NCBI GenBank assembly: GCA_020635115.1
Contig: JACKAK010000010.1
Coordinates: forward strand, 62,001 to 126,000
DNA from: Halobacteriovoraceae bacterium
GTDB taxonomy: Bacteria > Bdellovibrionota > Bacteriovoracia > Bacteriovoracales > Bacteriovoracaceae
Length of the DNA: 64,000 nucleotides
Direction of reading: 5' to 3'
Part shown: piece after piece, positions 39,556-48,781 of the stretch
How positions within the stretch are numbered: the first letter of the stretch is position 1
Layout: each line of letters begins with the position of its first letter
Notes under the pieces: model-generated
The model's input: only the letters and a program-made list of their open reading frames with translations
What the model was told of the DNA's origin: nothing
The model's database searches: none
Made by a program: the position numbers and the translations under genes

Positions 39556-42500
39556 TTAATTTATGACCATTTGAGAAAAACTTCCATTTGCAGAAGATTT
39601 TTTCAAGTTAATCTGAACAGGTATTTGATCGGTGAGTTTTTTGACATGAGAGATAATACCAATTTGCTTTCCACTTTTACCTAAACGAAAGAGAGTTTCA
39701 GAAACTTCTTCAAGTGTTTCTTCATCTAATGTGCCAAATCCTTCATCAATAAAAAATGAATTTATCTCTGTTGTACCTTTGATGACAGATGATAATCCTA
39801 GAGCGAGTGACAGACTGACTAGAAATGTTTCTCCTCCTGAGAGTGTTGAAACTTTTCTTTTCTTATGAGCGAACCACCTATCATAGACAAAAAATTCACT
39901 TGAACCTTTGTTTGATTCACTTTCCAGTAAATAACGTCCACTGGCCAGAAATTGCAGTTCATGATTTGCTTGGGTAATAATTGAATCTTCAATAATACTT
40001 AAAGCATATGATCTAAACTCATCTCTTCCAATAATATCGACCAAAGTAGAAGTTGCTTTGAATTTTTCTTCAATCAAATTTAACTGCTCTCTAATAGTCA
40101 TGAGTTTCTGTTTCTTTTTATGATAAAGATCGATCAGGACAGAGTTTTCGTTTAACTTCCGATTATAAGTATTTAGATCATTTTTCAGGTTATGAATTTC
40201 AGACTGAATATTAGCATTTAAGAATTCTAAGATTTCAGAATTATTTTCTTTGCTCGAGAGTACGAATTCCTCGTTGAGAACAGGAAAATGCTTATTTTTA
40301 ATCTGTGCAGAGAGTCCGTTTATCTCTAAAATTTCTTGAGACAAAATGGTCTTGCTTTGGTTAATATTATCTTTACACATTTTTATGGTCGTTTCACTTT
40401 CTTTTAATGAAAGATTAATTGATTGGAAATTCTCTTCAACTTCTTTTTGAAAATCGTGTGCGTCCTGAGTCGATTTTGAGAGTTTTATCAGTGCTTGACT
40501 CGCACTAATGCTACCCTGATTGTTAAAATGTATAAGTTCTTTTTGGATTGAGATTACATCTTCTTCTAATTTCTGGATTAATTTATTTAGGTAGATAAAT
40601 TTATCGCTATTTTCAGTTAATCTATTCTTACTCTCGAAGAGTCTTTTTTGATGTAAATTGAATTCGGTTTTTGCCTGTAATAATAATTCCCGGGATTTTA
40701 TATAATGAGTTAGTTTTTGTTGTTTGAAATATGGTGATAAAAGACTAGTCTTTCTTTCAATTTGCTCAAAGAATTGATTAATTTCAAACTGAATAGACTC
40801 AAATCTAGTTTTAAATGCTTTAAAAGTCTGATTATTAATTTCAATTTTTATTTCAATTTCTTTAATTCTTTCTCGGAGGTTTTCAATTTGTACCTGATTT
40901 TTTTCTTTAAGAGAGAGATGTGTACGATAAGATTCTAATTCAGTTGATTTTTTGTGATTAAAAGAAGTTAAATCTTCTAAAGTTGTGACATTAAAATTTG
41001 AAAAAATCGATAAGTTTGCTTTATTAAATTTATTTCTTTCAAGTTTTAAAAGAACACAAGACTGTTCCAATTTATATTCGATATTTTTAACCTTTACTAT
41101 TTCTTCTTCAATTTCTTTTAGATTATCGTTTAAAATTTTCTCTTCTTTGAGTAATTTTTCTATTTCAGCAGAAGAGTTTTTCGTATTTAATGGATACTTT
41201 AAAGGCCGATCGCAGACTGGACAAATCTCAGTTTTCTTAGCGTGTTCCTGACATATTAGGATACTCTCTTCTAGTTGATGAATTTTAATATTTTTCTGTT
41301 TCAGTTCTATCTTCGTTAAAGTTTCACATTTATTCTTGTTAAGGGACTCTAATATTTTTTTATTCTGAATATGTTGTTCATTTAGGGACAATATTTCATT
41401 ATCAAGACGTTTAATATCTTGGAGATTATTTTGAACATTTTGAATTTGAATATCAAGCTCGGAAATTATTTTTTGAATATTTTCAAACTCCTTAGCGTTT
41501 ATTTCGCTGAGATTATCAATTTGTAAACGGCATATTGAATATCTATCTTTAAGTACATATAAATCATTTTTTAAAATTAAACCTTGTTTAAAACAATCTT
41601 CTTTTGGTCTACTAATATTGTCGTATTCGCTTAGCAAATTTGATGTTTTATTACATAGAGATAAAAAAAACTCATCACTAAATGAGTTATAATTAAATAG
41701 CTCTATCCAACGGAGTATTTTTTGAATTTTTTGTGTGCACGCATTCATTTCTGATTCGATTTCATCATGGGCGTTCTGCCCCTGTTCAATCTGTTCTGCT
41801 AAATTTTTAACTTCATTTTTTTTAGATGAAATCTGATCTGAATATCCAAGTAGATCATTTTCCAGTTGGATGGCCTTTAGAAGTTTAGGACGGTTATTTG
41901 CTTCCTCTTTAAGAGCATTTTCAACTCTTATTTTTGCTTCATCTCGTTTATAAATCTGAGTTTGAATTTTTTTATAAAGATTTTGATAAGTTTCCTCATA
42001 ATTATGCATTTTTAATCGAAATCTATCAATTGTTTCAATTAATGAGAGAATATTTTTAACTCTTTCATAATAAAGATCAAAATTTCCTAAAATCAACTTT
42101 AATTCAGACGACTTCTTTTCAACCAAAGAATAATCATCGATCATCATCTGAATTTCTCTATCAGAATATGGAAGACCAATATTTAATTGGTCGCGAAGAT
42201 TAGAGATTTGAAGCTTTTCGTCTTTATGTTTTTGTTTCAAATAAGAATTTATTTCACCCAAATTTAAATTTGAAACTATTTTTTCTAATATTTCTTTACG
42301 ATAAGTGAAACTCGCAGACAAAAAATTTGCAAAATCACCCTGAGGCAAGATAATCGTTTTCGTAAATTGTTCAAATGATAAGGGGATAATTTTTTCAATT
42401 TCATCATCAAAAATTTGATTATCTTTATAGAATACACGTTTAACTTGTACATTTTTTAAGTCAGTTCCATCCTTCCTTTGAGTTTTACAAATCCATTGGG

Positions 42501-42765
42501 CCTTGTAAATATGTCCTGAATGCTCAAAATCTAGCTCAATACTTCCTTGTTGCTGGCCAGTTGTGACATAATCTTTAGAGTGTGAGCCTCCTTTGATACT
42601 ACGTCCGAAAAGCGCAAGACCAATGCTGTTAATGATTGTGCTTTTTCCACTTCCCGTGGGGCCTGTAATGGCAAATATTTCATCAGGGGGAAGTGAATCA
42701 AAATCGATAATCGTCTTATTTCTGAATGAAGCAATATTTTCGAGGATTATTTTTTTAAACCTCAT
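39556..42765 (-). CDS. sbcC: exonuclease SbcCD, ATPase subunit
   Basis: SbcC is the Rad50-like SMC-type ATPase that with SbcD opens hairpins and processes DNA ends. The N-terminal Walker A reads GPTGSGKST. Long coiled coils fill about 180-900, broken by the zinc hook CPVC at 515-518. The C-terminus has the ABC signature LSGGETFLVSLSLAL and Walker B FFIDEGFGTLDEE. I choose the ATG at 42765 (MRFKKIILENIASF), with GGAG upstream, which overlaps the sbcD end by 11 bases; an ATG five codons upstream is an alternative. Confidence 0.95.
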   Translation of the reverse strand: MRFKKIILENIASFRNKTIIDFDSLPPDEIFAITGPTGSGKSTIINSIGLALFGRSIKGGSHSKDYVTTGQQQGSIELDFEHSGHIYKAQWICKTQRKDGTDLKNVQVKRVFYKDNQIFDDEIEKIIPLSFEQFTKTIILPQGDFANFLSASFTYRKEILEKIVSNLNLGEINSYLKQKHKDEKLQISNLRDQLNIGLPYSDREIQMMIDDYSLVEKKSSELKLILGNFDLYYERVKNILSLIETIDRFRLKMHNYEETYQNLYKKIQTQIYKRDEAKIRVENALKEEANNRPKLLKAIQLENDLLGYSDQISSKKNEVKNLAEQIEQGQNAHDEIESEMNACTQKIQKILRWIELFNYNSFSDEFFLSLCNKTSNLLSEYDNISRPKEDCFKQGLILKNDLYVLKDRYSICRLQIDNLSEINAKEFENIQKIISELDIQIQNVQNNLQDIKRLDNEILSLNEQHIQNKKILESLNKNKCETLTKIELKQKNIKIHQLEESILICQEHAKKTEICPVCDRPLKYPLNTKNSSAEIEKLLKEEKILNDNLKEIEEEIVKVKNIEYKLEQSCVLLKLERNKFNKANLSIFSNFNVTTLEDLTSFNHKKSTELESYRTHLSLKEKNQVQIENLRERIKEIEIKIEINNQTFKAFKTRFESIQFEINQFFEQIERKTSLLSPYFKQQKLTHYIKSRELLLQAKTEFNLHQKRLFESKNRLTENSDKFIYLNKLIQKLEEDVISIQKELIHFNNQGSISASQALIKLSKSTQDAHDFQKEVEENFQSINLSLKESETTIKMCKDNINQSKTILSQEILEINGLSAQIKNKHFPVLNEEFVLSSKENNSEILEFLNANIQSEIHNLKNDLNTYNRKLNENSVLIDLYHKKKQKLMTIREQLNLIEEKFKATSTLVDIIGRDEFRSYALSIIEDSIITQANHELQFLASGRYLLESESNKGSSEFFVYDRWFAHKKRKVSTLSGGETFLVSLSLALGLSSVIKGTTEINSFFIDEGFGTLDEETLEEVSETLFRLGKSGKQIGIISHVKKLTDQIPVQINLKKSSANGSFSQMVIN

Positions 42766-43966
42766 TGGCCACTCCATCATTTTGTTGTTGTACTATCTTT
42801 GAATCCAGAATTTCTTGTTGGATGTTTTCAAAGTTTTTCTTGATATGAAGTGGAATTTCTTTTTGATACTTATCTTTATAAAAATCACTGAATAATTCAG
42901 TCACATTTAGTCCATTTATTTTTTTATAATCTTTGATTTGACCATATTGCTGGCCACTAATTTGAAGAGAAAGAAGTTTTACATGCTTAGGCAGTATCGT
43001 CCTGATTTTTTCATATAAATTCGGATATGGTTCATCTAATGTAATAAATAATTCAAGTAATATTTCTTTGGATTCATCCTGAAAAGTTTCCGGTAAATTG
43101 TCGATTTCATATTTTGTTATATTTAAACTTAAGAGTTCCTTTAATGTCGGAACATTTATCCAATTTGTTTGATATTTATCGTTGTCAAATTCGATGATAG
43201 CAATCTGCTTCTTGTTTGTTTCACTAAATCTGTGGGCCAAAGGAGAACCACAGTAGGCCATATATTTTTGTTTATCACTAAAATCTTGTTTTTTGTGAAT
43301 ATGCCCCAAAAAGACACCATTATAGTTTAAAAACGACTCTTTTGGGATTGAATCTAATCCACTTAGATGTAATCCAATTTCTGATCCAGAAAGATGATAA
43401 TTTGCAAAAAGATGATGGGCCAAACAAAGGTTGAGATTATTTTTGTCTATTGATTTATTTAAAAAATGTTCAATTAGATATTGAAAATCATAATCTTCAA
43501 ATTTGTTTTGAGTATTATGATCCAAACCATGGGCATATTTAATTAAATCTGTAGTTCGGAAATAAGGAAAGCATTTAATATGTATATTTGTATTTCTGAT
43601 TTTAAATTCAAAATCAACTTTGTCATTAATGTTTGTCACTACTTCAATATTAAAATGTTTGAGAAGTTCTGCCGGGGCCTGTAAAAAGTTTTGTGAATCA
43701 TGATTTCCTGAAATGATAAATGTCTTTAGGTCTTTAATACTTGAAATTCTATGTAAAAATGAAAAATAATCCTCAATTGCTGAATTCGCAGGAGTAGGGG
43801 AATCAAAAACATCTCCACTTATAAAAAGCAGATCAATTTTTTCTTTTTCTAAACAATTAATTAACCAATTTAAAAAGTACTTATGTTCTTCGTTACGTGA
43901 AAATGAATAAAGTTTCTTACCCAAATGCCAATCAGAGGTGTGTAGAATTTTAATCCTCTCATTCAT
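42755..43966 (-). CDS. sbcD: exonuclease SbcCD, nuclease subunit
   Basis: SbcD is the Mre11-like metallophosphoesterase nuclease partner of SbcC. The 403-residue protein shows the metal motifs HTSDWHLGKKL, ISGDVFDSPTP, SGNHDS and, further in, FLGHIHKKQ, all as expected. The C-terminal capping region is divergent. It begins 11 bases after the ricT-like gene and overlaps sbcC. Confidence 0.95.
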   Translation of the reverse strand: MNERIKILHTSDWHLGKKLYSFSRNEEHKYFLNWLINCLEKEKIDLLFISGDVFDSPTPANSAIEDYFSFLHRISSIKDLKTFIISGNHDSQNFLQAPAELLKHFNIEVVTNINDKVDFEFKIRNTNIHIKCFPYFRTTDLIKYAHGLDHNTQNKFEDYDFQYLIEHFLNKSIDKNNLNLCLAHHLFANYHLSGSEIGLHLSGLDSIPKESFLNYNGVFLGHIHKKQDFSDKQKYMAYCGSPLAHRFSETNKKQIAIIEFDNDKYQTNWINVPTLKELLSLNITKYEIDNLPETFQDESKEILLELFITLDEPYPNLYEKIRTILPKHVKLLSLQISGQQYGQIKDYKKINGLNVTELFSDFYKDKYQKEIPLHIKKNFENIQQEILDSKIVQQQNDGVANEV

Positions 43967-43976
43967 ATCCAGCTAC

Positions 43977-45380
43977 TTATTGACCTGGTTTAGGGCCTTT
44001 AGGTCGATAATTTTTTTTGTTTTTGAAGTTTTTACTTTTGTTTCGAGATTTTGAATTTCTGTTGTCTGACAAATTTTTTGATTGATTGTTTCTTCCTGGC
44101 CGAGAATCTTTTTTTTCCTTATGATACAAAGTCCGGTCATTATTCTCATAAGTTACATCATCATCTTTATCCTGATACTTTAGGAGCGACTCATCAATAT
44201 TTACTTCTTCAATCTCATCAATCAGCTCACCTTCCAAATCCTCAACATATTCCGTCTGGAAGTCTTCTCCTGATTCCAGCTGATTCTTAAGTCCTATAAC
44301 AGTAGATGTCTCATCAGTAATATGGTGGAGTTTTTCAGGAAAATCTTTATCTTTTAGTTTTTCAGAAACGATCCATTGATCAACCGTATATCTTCTTTTA
44401 ACTCCTTTAGTCGTAAGTAAATCAAATTGTTCCGGGATGATATGTAATCTTAAGACTTTTCCAATATCTCCGTTGAGAGTTTTGATTATATTTCCTTCTT
44501 TTGGGAGTTTTTTTCTTTTATCCGTATAAACATCGTCTTCATATTTTATACAACACTTAATCTGCCCACAGACTCCATTAATTTTACTTGGAATGAGTGC
44601 CAAGTTTTGATTCTTTGCCATTTTGATACTGACATTTCCATAGTCTTTCAGGAATGATGAACAGCATGTTTGTAAACCACATGCTCCTATGCCACCTATT
44701 GCTGCGGCCCTGTCTCTAACCGAAATTTGTCGAAGTTCAATACGCATTTTTAAATCTTGGACAAGACCCTTCACTAATTCTCTAAAATCTACTCTTTCTG
44801 GTGCATTGAAATAAAATACCGCTTTTTTGCCACCTTGGACAAACTCAACATGCGTAAGATTCATTTCTAGCTCATACTGATCAATATATTTTAGACAGAT
44901 TTTCTCAGCATCTCTTTCTCTGTCATAATAAGACTTTTGCTTTTTTAAATCATCATCAGTTGCAATTTTATTAATTCTCTTAATTGGTAAAAGGCCTCGA
45001 TTAAATTTCACTTGATACGGGAAGGAATTGACATAACCAACAGTCATTCCGCGGTCACTTAATGCGACTACCTTTTGTCCATACATATATTGTGAATCAC
45101 CAATCAGAAAGGGTTGGCCTTTTGCATTGCCTGGAAATCTAACCCTTATAAATGTTAGAGACTCACCTGGAGTGAATTCACAATTGTCTTTGTTGGCCAC
45201 TTCATCAAGTCCCAACTGGCCATCAACTGTTTCATCCTTTTTATTTAGAGCTTGTTCTCCCTGGGCAACTTTTTCAACATCTTCCGGGCGCTTAACTATC
45301 TGAAGTCCCTCTGGACGAGAATCTATAAAATCAGATTCTTCTTTTAGAGAATCCTCTGATGTTTCATTGTCCTTATTCAT
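43977..45380 (-). CDS. ricT: PSP1 domain protein, RicT (YaaT)-like
   Basis: A 467-residue protein whose centre (about 75-360) is the PSP1/RicT fold: FIRVRFPGNAKGQPF, GMTVGYVNSF, and the cysteine-rich GACGLQTCCSSFL and NGVCGQIKCCIKYE, the cysteines that hold Fe-S clusters in the Bacillus Ric (Y-) complex controlling RNA maturation. The first 75 and the last 110 residues are low-complexity and charged, the end being rich in Lys, Arg and Asn, perhaps for nucleic acid binding. The neighbours holB and tmk repeat the tmk-holB-yaaT order of Firmicutes. RicA and RicF partners are not seen. Confidence 0.88.
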   Translation of the reverse strand: MNKDNETSEDSLKEESDFIDSRPEGLQIVKRPEDVEKVAQGEQALNKKDETVDGQLGLDEVANKDNCEFTPGESLTFIRVRFPGNAKGQPFLIGDSQYMYGQKVVALSDRGMTVGYVNSFPYQVKFNRGLLPIKRINKIATDDDLKKQKSYYDRERDAEKICLKYIDQYELEMNLTHVEFVQGGKKAVFYFNAPERVDFRELVKGLVQDLKMRIELRQISVRDRAAAIGGIGACGLQTCCSSFLKDYGNVSIKMAKNQNLALIPSKINGVCGQIKCCIKYEDDVYTDKRKKLPKEGNIIKTLNGDIGKVLRLHIIPEQFDLLTTKGVKRRYTVDQWIVSEKLKDKDFPEKLHHITDETSTVIGLKNQLESGEDFQTEYVEDLEGELIDEIEEVNIDESLLKYQDKDDDVTYENNDRTLYHKEKKDSRPGRNNQSKNLSDNRNSKSRNKSKNFKNKKNYRPKGPKPGQ

Positions 45381-45464
45381 ATTTTATATCCAATATTTTT
45401 CTATGTTGACCCGATATACTCATCTTTATGACATCTCTTGTAAAGGTTCACTGCATGAGGTGGT

Positions 45465-46274
45465 TTAAATAATTTTCTCTGTTTTCATCATTAGTTGCAG
45501 TGCTTTAGTAAGTGGAGTGATGAGGCAATTATGATACTTAAAACATTCTTTGGCCGATTTCACAGTTGAAAGTGCATAAGTTATTTGATGAAAATCTTTG
45601 CAATTATTCTCACTCCACAGGGTGAAGATATCAAAGAATTGACGCGCGAGCATTCTTTTATCCTTTAAATGGTCAACGCAGTCATGTAAGGTTTTAACAC
45701 CTGTAATATACTGTGAAATAAGTTGAGCAATCGTGTGATGCTCCGGAGTGAGAAGTGATAGATCCTTAGATTCCATATTTTTAAAGGAACCATTAAGTAT
45801 TTCAAGTAATTGGCCGTCTTCATTTTTGAAACCAATACTCAAAGAAAGTGCCCGAGACTCGATTGTCTGAATAAATTTATGCGCACTTGGGGCCAAAAAA
45901 AGAATACAAACATTTTGCCCCGGAGCTTCAAGAGTTTTTAGTAATTTATTGAGGATCGGAATAGTTAAGAGTTCAGCTTGTTCAAATATCACAAAACGCC
46001 AACTTAGCTCAATTTGTGCATACTCTAAAAAACGATCAAGCTTTTTGACATCATTTAACATGTATTGATTTTTATTTTCTTGCGGCGAAATCAATAAGAC
46101 ATCGGCCCTTGACCATGAAAAACTTAAGTTTTCAGATTGATAGATTTTTTCTAGTAAATCTTCGGCCCATACCAACTGATCAACACTGCTGTAGTCTTGG
46201 AAGCGCGCAATGTAAAAAGGAGCAAGCTTCTGTTGCTTGTATTTGTCTAATAGAATTGACAGAATACTTTTCAC
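45465..46274 (-). CDS. holB: DNA polymerase III delta' subunit-like protein
   Basis: A divergent 269-residue member of the clamp-loader AAA+ family. It has no P-loop, as is common for delta', but retains VIFEQAELLTIPILNKLLKTLEAPGQNVCILFLAP, the sensor region of HolB, and ESRALSLSI in place of the SRC motif. The position directly after tmk (four-base overlap) and before ricT supports the assignment. Delta' forms part of the loader that places the beta clamp on DNA. Confidence 0.8.
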   Translation of the reverse strand: MKSILSILLDKYKQQKLAPFYIARFQDYSSVDQLVWAEDLLEKIYQSENLSFSWSRADVLLISPQENKNQYMLNDVKKLDRFLEYAQIELSWRFVIFEQAELLTIPILNKLLKTLEAPGQNVCILFLAPSAHKFIQTIESRALSLSIGFKNEDGQLLEILNGSFKNMESKDLSLLTPEHHTIAQLISQYITGVKTLHDCVDHLKDKRMLARQFFDIFTLWSENNCKDFHQITYALSTVKSAKECFKYHNCLITPLTKALQLMMKTEKII

Positions 46275-46927
46275 TTATGTACCAGCTGATTGAAGTTGTG
46301 GACGATTTGATCATGGATTGTTTCCATTGTCTCTCGTCCATCTATTGAAACAAATCTACCAGGGAAAAGCTCAATACATTGCTTATAGCCCTCAATGAGG
46401 TCAAGGTGAAACTGGTTGGACTTCGATTCAAAATAATCTTTCGGTATTTGACGCTTTTTCTGTCGCTCTAGACTGGTTTCTAAATCTATCTCTAAGTAGT
46501 ATGTGCGATGAGGGGCCAGATTGAGCGGAAACTTCTGGTGAAACTGTAAAACAGTTTCCAGTCCAAGACCTCTGGCCTTTCCTTGATAAGCGAGGGTGCT
46601 ATCTATATATCTATCATAAATAATAACAGTACCAGGAATGGCCAGCTCCTTTAAGGTCACCTCATGGAGGAGTTGAGTTCGTGAACTTAAAAAAAGAAAA
46701 CATTCTGCAAGAGGGTGAATATCATTTTTTTGCTCAAGCATAGTGTTTCTTAGTTTTTCTCCAAAGGGTGTTCCACCAGGCTCTCTGAGAATAATAGTGC
46801 GAAAATCCATTTTTTCTAATGATTCTGCAACGAGCTTAATTTGTGTAGATTTTCCAGAACCTTCAATTCCTTCAAAACTTATAAAATAGGAACCTGGAAA
46901 CGCAGGCGGACGTAATTCATAGTTCAT
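46271..46927 (-). CDS. tmk: thymidylate kinase
   Basis: Tmk phosphorylates dTMP to dTDP. The P-loop is FEGIEGSGKSTQIKL; REPGGTPFGEKLR is the DRX-like nucleotide-binding motif region, DRYIDSTLAYQGKARGLG binds thymidine, and RQKKR lies in the lid. I start at the ATG at 46927 (MNYELRPP), with AGAGGTG upstream; the frame is open for 16 more codons to an ATG at 46975, which lacks a ribosome site. Length 218 is normal. It overlaps holB by four bases. Confidence 0.93.
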   Translation of the reverse strand: MNYELRPPAFPGSYFISFEGIEGSGKSTQIKLVAESLEKMDFRTIILREPGGTPFGEKLRNTMLEQKNDIHPLAECFLFLSSRTQLLHEVTLKELAIPGTVIIYDRYIDSTLAYQGKARGLGLETVLQFHQKFPLNLAPHRTYYLEIDLETSLERQKKRQIPKDYFESKSNQFHLDLIEGYKQCIELFPGRFVSIDGRETMETIHDQIVHNFNQLVHK

Positions 46928-46975
46928 AGTAAACACCTCTGGAGAAAAATAACAAAATGCCACTTTAATAGGCAA

Positions 46976-47653
46976 CTAAAAATGCATATTAGCACATATG
47001 CCTAAACTATGAGTTGAAACATCGTGTTTTGCAAGGTAATTGCTATCTAATTCATTGCGTTGTTTTTCAGTTTTAAATTTATGCTTCTCTTCAGAAGTGA
47101 CAGTTCGTATAAATCTTTTAAAACGATGTTTTTTAAACTCATAGTAAAATGAAGTTGAAAAAGTTTTCGTAATAAAAAATTGTAAGGCAGTTTGTGGGCC
47201 ATAAGTATAAGAGTCAATTTGGATTTCATTTTGCGACTCATAACTGTTACCAATTATTGTTTCTCTGAAAAAACCGACATCCATAAGGACTGATAGTTTA
47301 AATCTCAATTTCTTTATAATTAGAAATGAATAAGATGGCCCAAAGCTTGTTTTGAAATGGTGCATTTCAGATGAAAACAATAAAGATCTAGTAGAAGGAT
47401 TAAAAAGATCTTGTGAGTTAAGGTAACTTACACCAACACCCATTTCCCAGGTGGAGTTGATAGGTCGAAGGTGTTTAAGGCCAAGTCCTAAAAAGTTATA
47501 TGTATTTTTGTTTTTGAAATTATTCCTTGTAAAAAGAATCGAAAATTCATATTTTTTTGGCCCTTTAAGATTACTTTCAATATTTCCATCTTGTGTCAAA
47601 GCTGACAATGAAATCAAAAAAAGGAGCAAAGAAATTAGATTCATTTTATGCAT
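46976..47653 (-). CDS. probable outer-membrane beta-barrel protein
   Basis: A 225-residue protein with an N-terminal signal peptide (MNLISLLLFLISLSALTQDG) and alternating hydrophobic/polar stretches consistent with beta strands (KYEFSILFTR, WEMGVGVSYL, LRFKLSVLMDVGFF, TALQFFITKTFSTSFYYEF), ending in Phe (GICANMHF), the usual end of outer-membrane barrels. I recognise no family. Two ATGs (47653 and 47644) are possible; neither has a clear ribosome site. Confidence 0.6.
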   Translation of the reverse strand: MHKMNLISLLLFLISLSALTQDGNIESNLKGPKKYEFSILFTRNNFKNKNTYNFLGLGLKHLRPINSTWEMGVGVSYLNSQDLFNPSTRSLLFSSEMHHFKTSFGPSYSFLIIKKLRFKLSVLMDVGFFRETIIGNSYESQNEIQIDSYTYGPQTALQFFITKTFSTSFYYEFKKHRFKRFIRTVTSEEKHKFKTEKQRNELDSNYLAKHDVSTHSLGICANMHF

Positions 47654-47789
47654 ATTTAGACCGAAAAAAGCAAAACTGTCGCGTACTATATGACAATATG
47701 AGCTATTAGTATATAATTACTTTCTCTTGAAGTTTCTTTGAGCTTTAGTAGAATATAACCAATTGTTTTTATTAAAGAAGGGACATTCT

Positions 47790-48647
47790 ATGAAAGTAAG
47801 GCCATGGGAAATTGTTGTTTTAGGTTTTTTGCATCTGCTCGAGCCAATTTTTAGGCTTTTTTTATACTCTTTCTTTTTTAATAGTCCAGTTCGTGAATAT
47901 TTACTTGGTTTAATATATTCCAAATATGCAATTATAAATGTCTTAGGTTTATTTCTTTTTCCAATGGCCGGTATTTCAATTCTTATGTTTCAACGATGGA
48001 GCTTGTTCATTTTTCTTCTCATTGAATTTATTGTAGCTGCAATCAATTTTAGTTTTTTAAGTAATTTATTACTGAGTGGGGACTATGTATTACTGTTAAC
48101 TTGTATAGCACTTTTTGCATTGAATATTTTTGTCGTGACCTATTTTCTTTTTCCTTCGGTGAGAAAAATTTATGATGAAGACGATATTCAGTGGTGGAAA
48201 CAAAAAGCACGTTATAAGTCTTTAATTGACTGTGATTTAGTAAATCTCAACTTTTTAGGAACTGATAAACTAATAAATCTTAAAGGGAAAGTGACCAATA
48301 TTTCTGAATCTGGAATTTTTATTCAAACAGAAGGGAGCTTCGAGAAAAACCATCTGGCCCGAGTCCGTTTTATCTTTGATGAGAAAATATTTGATCTCGA
48401 TGCTCATGTTGTTTATATCGATAGTGAAAGAAATGGTATTGGCGCAAAATTCGTTAATCTCACAAAGGAAAAAATAAACGATCTAAAATATCTTATCGAA
48501 GCGTTGTCTCTCTTTGATATCATTGAGGACCGATCTCGAATAAGTCTGACTCTCAGTTTTAAAGAGTGGGTTAAGAATATTTTTAAAAGTCCTTGGTTGC
48601 TATTACCAAAAGAGCTTAAAGGTAAAGAACGAAATAAAAATATTTAA
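47790..48647 (+). CDS. membrane protein with C-terminal PilZ domain
   Basis: A 285-residue protein with three or four N-terminal membrane helices (about 5-125) followed by a cytoplasmic PilZ domain (about 145-245). The PilZ N-x-S-x-x-G motif is present as N170-I-S-E-S-G175 (TNISESGIF), and GIGAKFVNLT is the second conserved strand. The upstream arginine pair that binds cyclic di-GMP is incomplete: only one Arg is clear in KARYKSLI, so binding is uncertain. I start at 47790, preceded by AAGGGA; a TTG nine codons earlier is less likely. Its membrane region is not a family I can name. Confidence 0.72.
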   Translation: MKVRPWEIVVLGFLHLLEPIFRLFLYSFFFNSPVREYLLGLIYSKYAIINVLGLFLFPMAGISILMFQRWSLFIFLLIEFIVAAINFSFLSNLLLSGDYVLLLTCIALFALNIFVVTYFLFPSVRKIYDEDDIQWWKQKARYKSLIDCDLVNLNFLGTDKLINLKGKVTNISESGIFIQTEGSFEKNHLARVRFIFDEKIFDLDAHVVYIDSERNGIGAKFVNLTKEKINDLKYLIEALSLFDIIEDRSRISLTLSFKEWVKNIFKSPWLLLPKELKGKERNKNI

Positions 48648-48781
48648 ATCAGTTTAAATTAATTTAGAAATGTTAATTTTTTCTTAATTGAATATTATTC
48701 CTAGTAAAAAATTTCAAACTATATGGCCGTTTGTTTTTCGAATTTGTATTATCCGGCCACCACATTTACTCCAGGAATATG

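Noticed and set aside
39502..39684. 60-codon plus-strand ORF near the sbcC end
   Set aside because: Mostly antisense to the end of sbcC; no ribosome site or family.
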